Positions 63,397-64,000 of a stretch of DNA of 64,000 nt are shown here, one piece after another; the first letter of the stretch is position 1, and each line of letters opens with the position of its first letter. Made by a program: the position numbers and the translations under genes. Origin of the DNA: Rhodanobacter sp. ANJX3 (GTDB lineage: Bacteria > Pseudomonadota > Gammaproteobacteria > Xanthomonadales > Rhodanobacteraceae); the NCBI RefSeq assembly GCF_014200755.1, contig NZ_JACHCM010000001.1:124001-188000 (forward strand). Direction: 5' to 3'. The notes beneath the pieces are model-generated. The model ran no database searches and was not told where the DNA came from. It was given only the letters and a program-made list of their open reading frames with translations.

Positions 63397-64000
63397 TTAC
63401 CAAAGAATTCCGTCGATCGGCTTCACCGGCTCCAGTGCGTGCGTTTCGCCAAGACTGTCGCGCAGGTCGATTTCGATGCTGCGAGTCAGCGTCGTAAGCG
63501 GGACGTCGTCTTCGGCATTTTCGAACGGATTTTGAATATCGTTGCCGATCTGCAGCAGTACCAAGAACAGGAAGCCGGCCACCGTAGAACCGAGCGGTGT
63601 GTAGATGCCCAGCGACTCGACCAGACCGATCGGTAGCAACAGGCAAAAGCCGTGCGTGAAGATGGTCGGGTAGGTCGCGTACTGCTGCGGTAGGGGCGTG
63701 TTCTTGATCCGCTCCATGCCGCCCTGCGCGTTGGATATGTCGGACAGCGTCCGTGCGATCGCGGCGAGCAATATCGGGTCGAGGCGGCTTTCGGCGATCC
63801 GTTGCGCCGTACGCACATGGATGGCGTTGGGCACGTTGGCGACGCTGCGGAGCGATTCGATTTCTTCGGTCGAGAGACGCGCGGACAAGTCGTCCCACGG
63901 CGGTTGCCTACGCAGGTGCAGGCGCAGCGCGTGCACGTAAGCCACCTGCCGGCGGACGATGGTGGCCGCCGTCTCGCGATCCGTTATCAACGTGAGTGCT
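63397..64000 (-). CDS. Bestrophin-like inner-membrane channel protein, 5' end beyond the window
   Basis: About 200 C-terminal residues are visible; the frame stays open to the right edge. RRQVAYVHALRLHLRRQPPW, PNAIHVRTAQRIAE, TLPQQY-like TPLPQQYATYPTIFTHGFCLLLPIGLVES and LGNDIQNPFE-like IGNDIQNPFENAEDDVPL are family-typical of bestrophins (YneE), pentameric anion or cation channels. A TTG at 63990 is not the true start. A short 8-bp hairpin (63196-63223) lies in the 208-base gap after the sulfotransferase, which is convergent. Confidence 0.87.
   Translation of the reverse strand, partial: ALTLITDRETAATIVRRQVAYVHALRLHLRRQPPWDDLSARLSTEEIESLRSVANVPNAIHVRTAQRIAESRLDPILLAAIARTLSDISNAQGGMERIKNTPLPQQYATYPTIFTHGFCLLLPIGLVESLGIYTPLGSTVAGFLFLVLLQIGNDIQNPFENAEDDVPLTTLTRSIEIDLRDSLGETHALEPVKPIDGILW

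Noticed and set aside
1..64000. CRISPR arrays, tRNA, rRNA or prophage
   Set aside because: No regularly spaced repeats, cloverleaf-like sequences, integrase or phage structural genes were seen.

Overview
The window is high-GC, gene-dense DNA with long same-strand operons and 4-base start/stop overlaps. It has four TonB-dependent receptors (TBDRs), a TPR-sulfotransferase beside one of them, a PepSY iron-uptake helper and several secreted Tat glycosidases. This fits a plant- or soil-associated gammaproteobacterium of the Xanthomonadales, most likely Rhodanobacteraceae (Dyella/Luteibacter/Frateuria-like). That placement is inferred from gene content only. No rRNA, tRNA, CRISPR array or complete insertion sequence was seen.

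Layout. 1-4.2 kb: an SMP-30/strictosidine-synthase-like end and an MFS exporter, then a PLP racemase-fold enzyme and a sugar-lactone oxidase. 4.26-4.43 kb: a 168-bp MITE-like element with 18-bp inverted ends and a TAA target duplication; it supplies the stop of the next gene. 4.4-10.3 kb: an AraC regulator divergent from a TBDR, a coniferyl-aldehyde-type dehydrogenase and an SDR. 10.3-15.5 kb: a sigma-28-type promoter, then a tandem-PAS soluble chemoreceptor, CheR, CheD and a triple-CheW protein, bracketed by two copies of a short repeat. 15.5-19.3 kb: siderophore receptor, PepSY protein and a small membrane protein behind a Fur box.

19.5-42.2 kb is the most striking region. A TBDR, GH35 beta-galactosidase, GH127-type beta-L-arabinofuranosidase, GH27 alpha-galactosidase and an uncharacterised 790-residue Tat protein are followed by an amino-acid permease, a DUF885 hydrolase, an M24 aminopeptidase, the whole trans-4-hydroxyproline to 2-oxoglutarate pathway and a PAS-AraC regulator. 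A shared 32-bp site lies before the hydroxyproline operon, the DUF885/permease pair and the GH127 gene. Together this reads as a locus for eating plant hydroxyproline-rich glycoproteins (extensins/arabinogalactan proteins): glycan removal, peptide cleavage, uptake and hydroxyproline catabolism under one regulator.

42.2-44.9 kb holds a CsbD protein, small unknown genes, a TonB-like fragment and three strong terminators. 44.9-46.7 kb is an EAL-CBS-GGDEF protein. 46.7-54.4 kb is a C-P lyase cluster (phnGHIJKLM divergent from phnF-DUF1045-phnN) without phnCDE or phnP; a DUF5690-like permease beside it carries the same operator half-sites. 55.9-58.0 kb is a phospholipase C gene broken by a one-base frameshift. 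The window ends with a TBDR, a TPR-sulfotransferase and a bestrophin-like protein cut by the edge.
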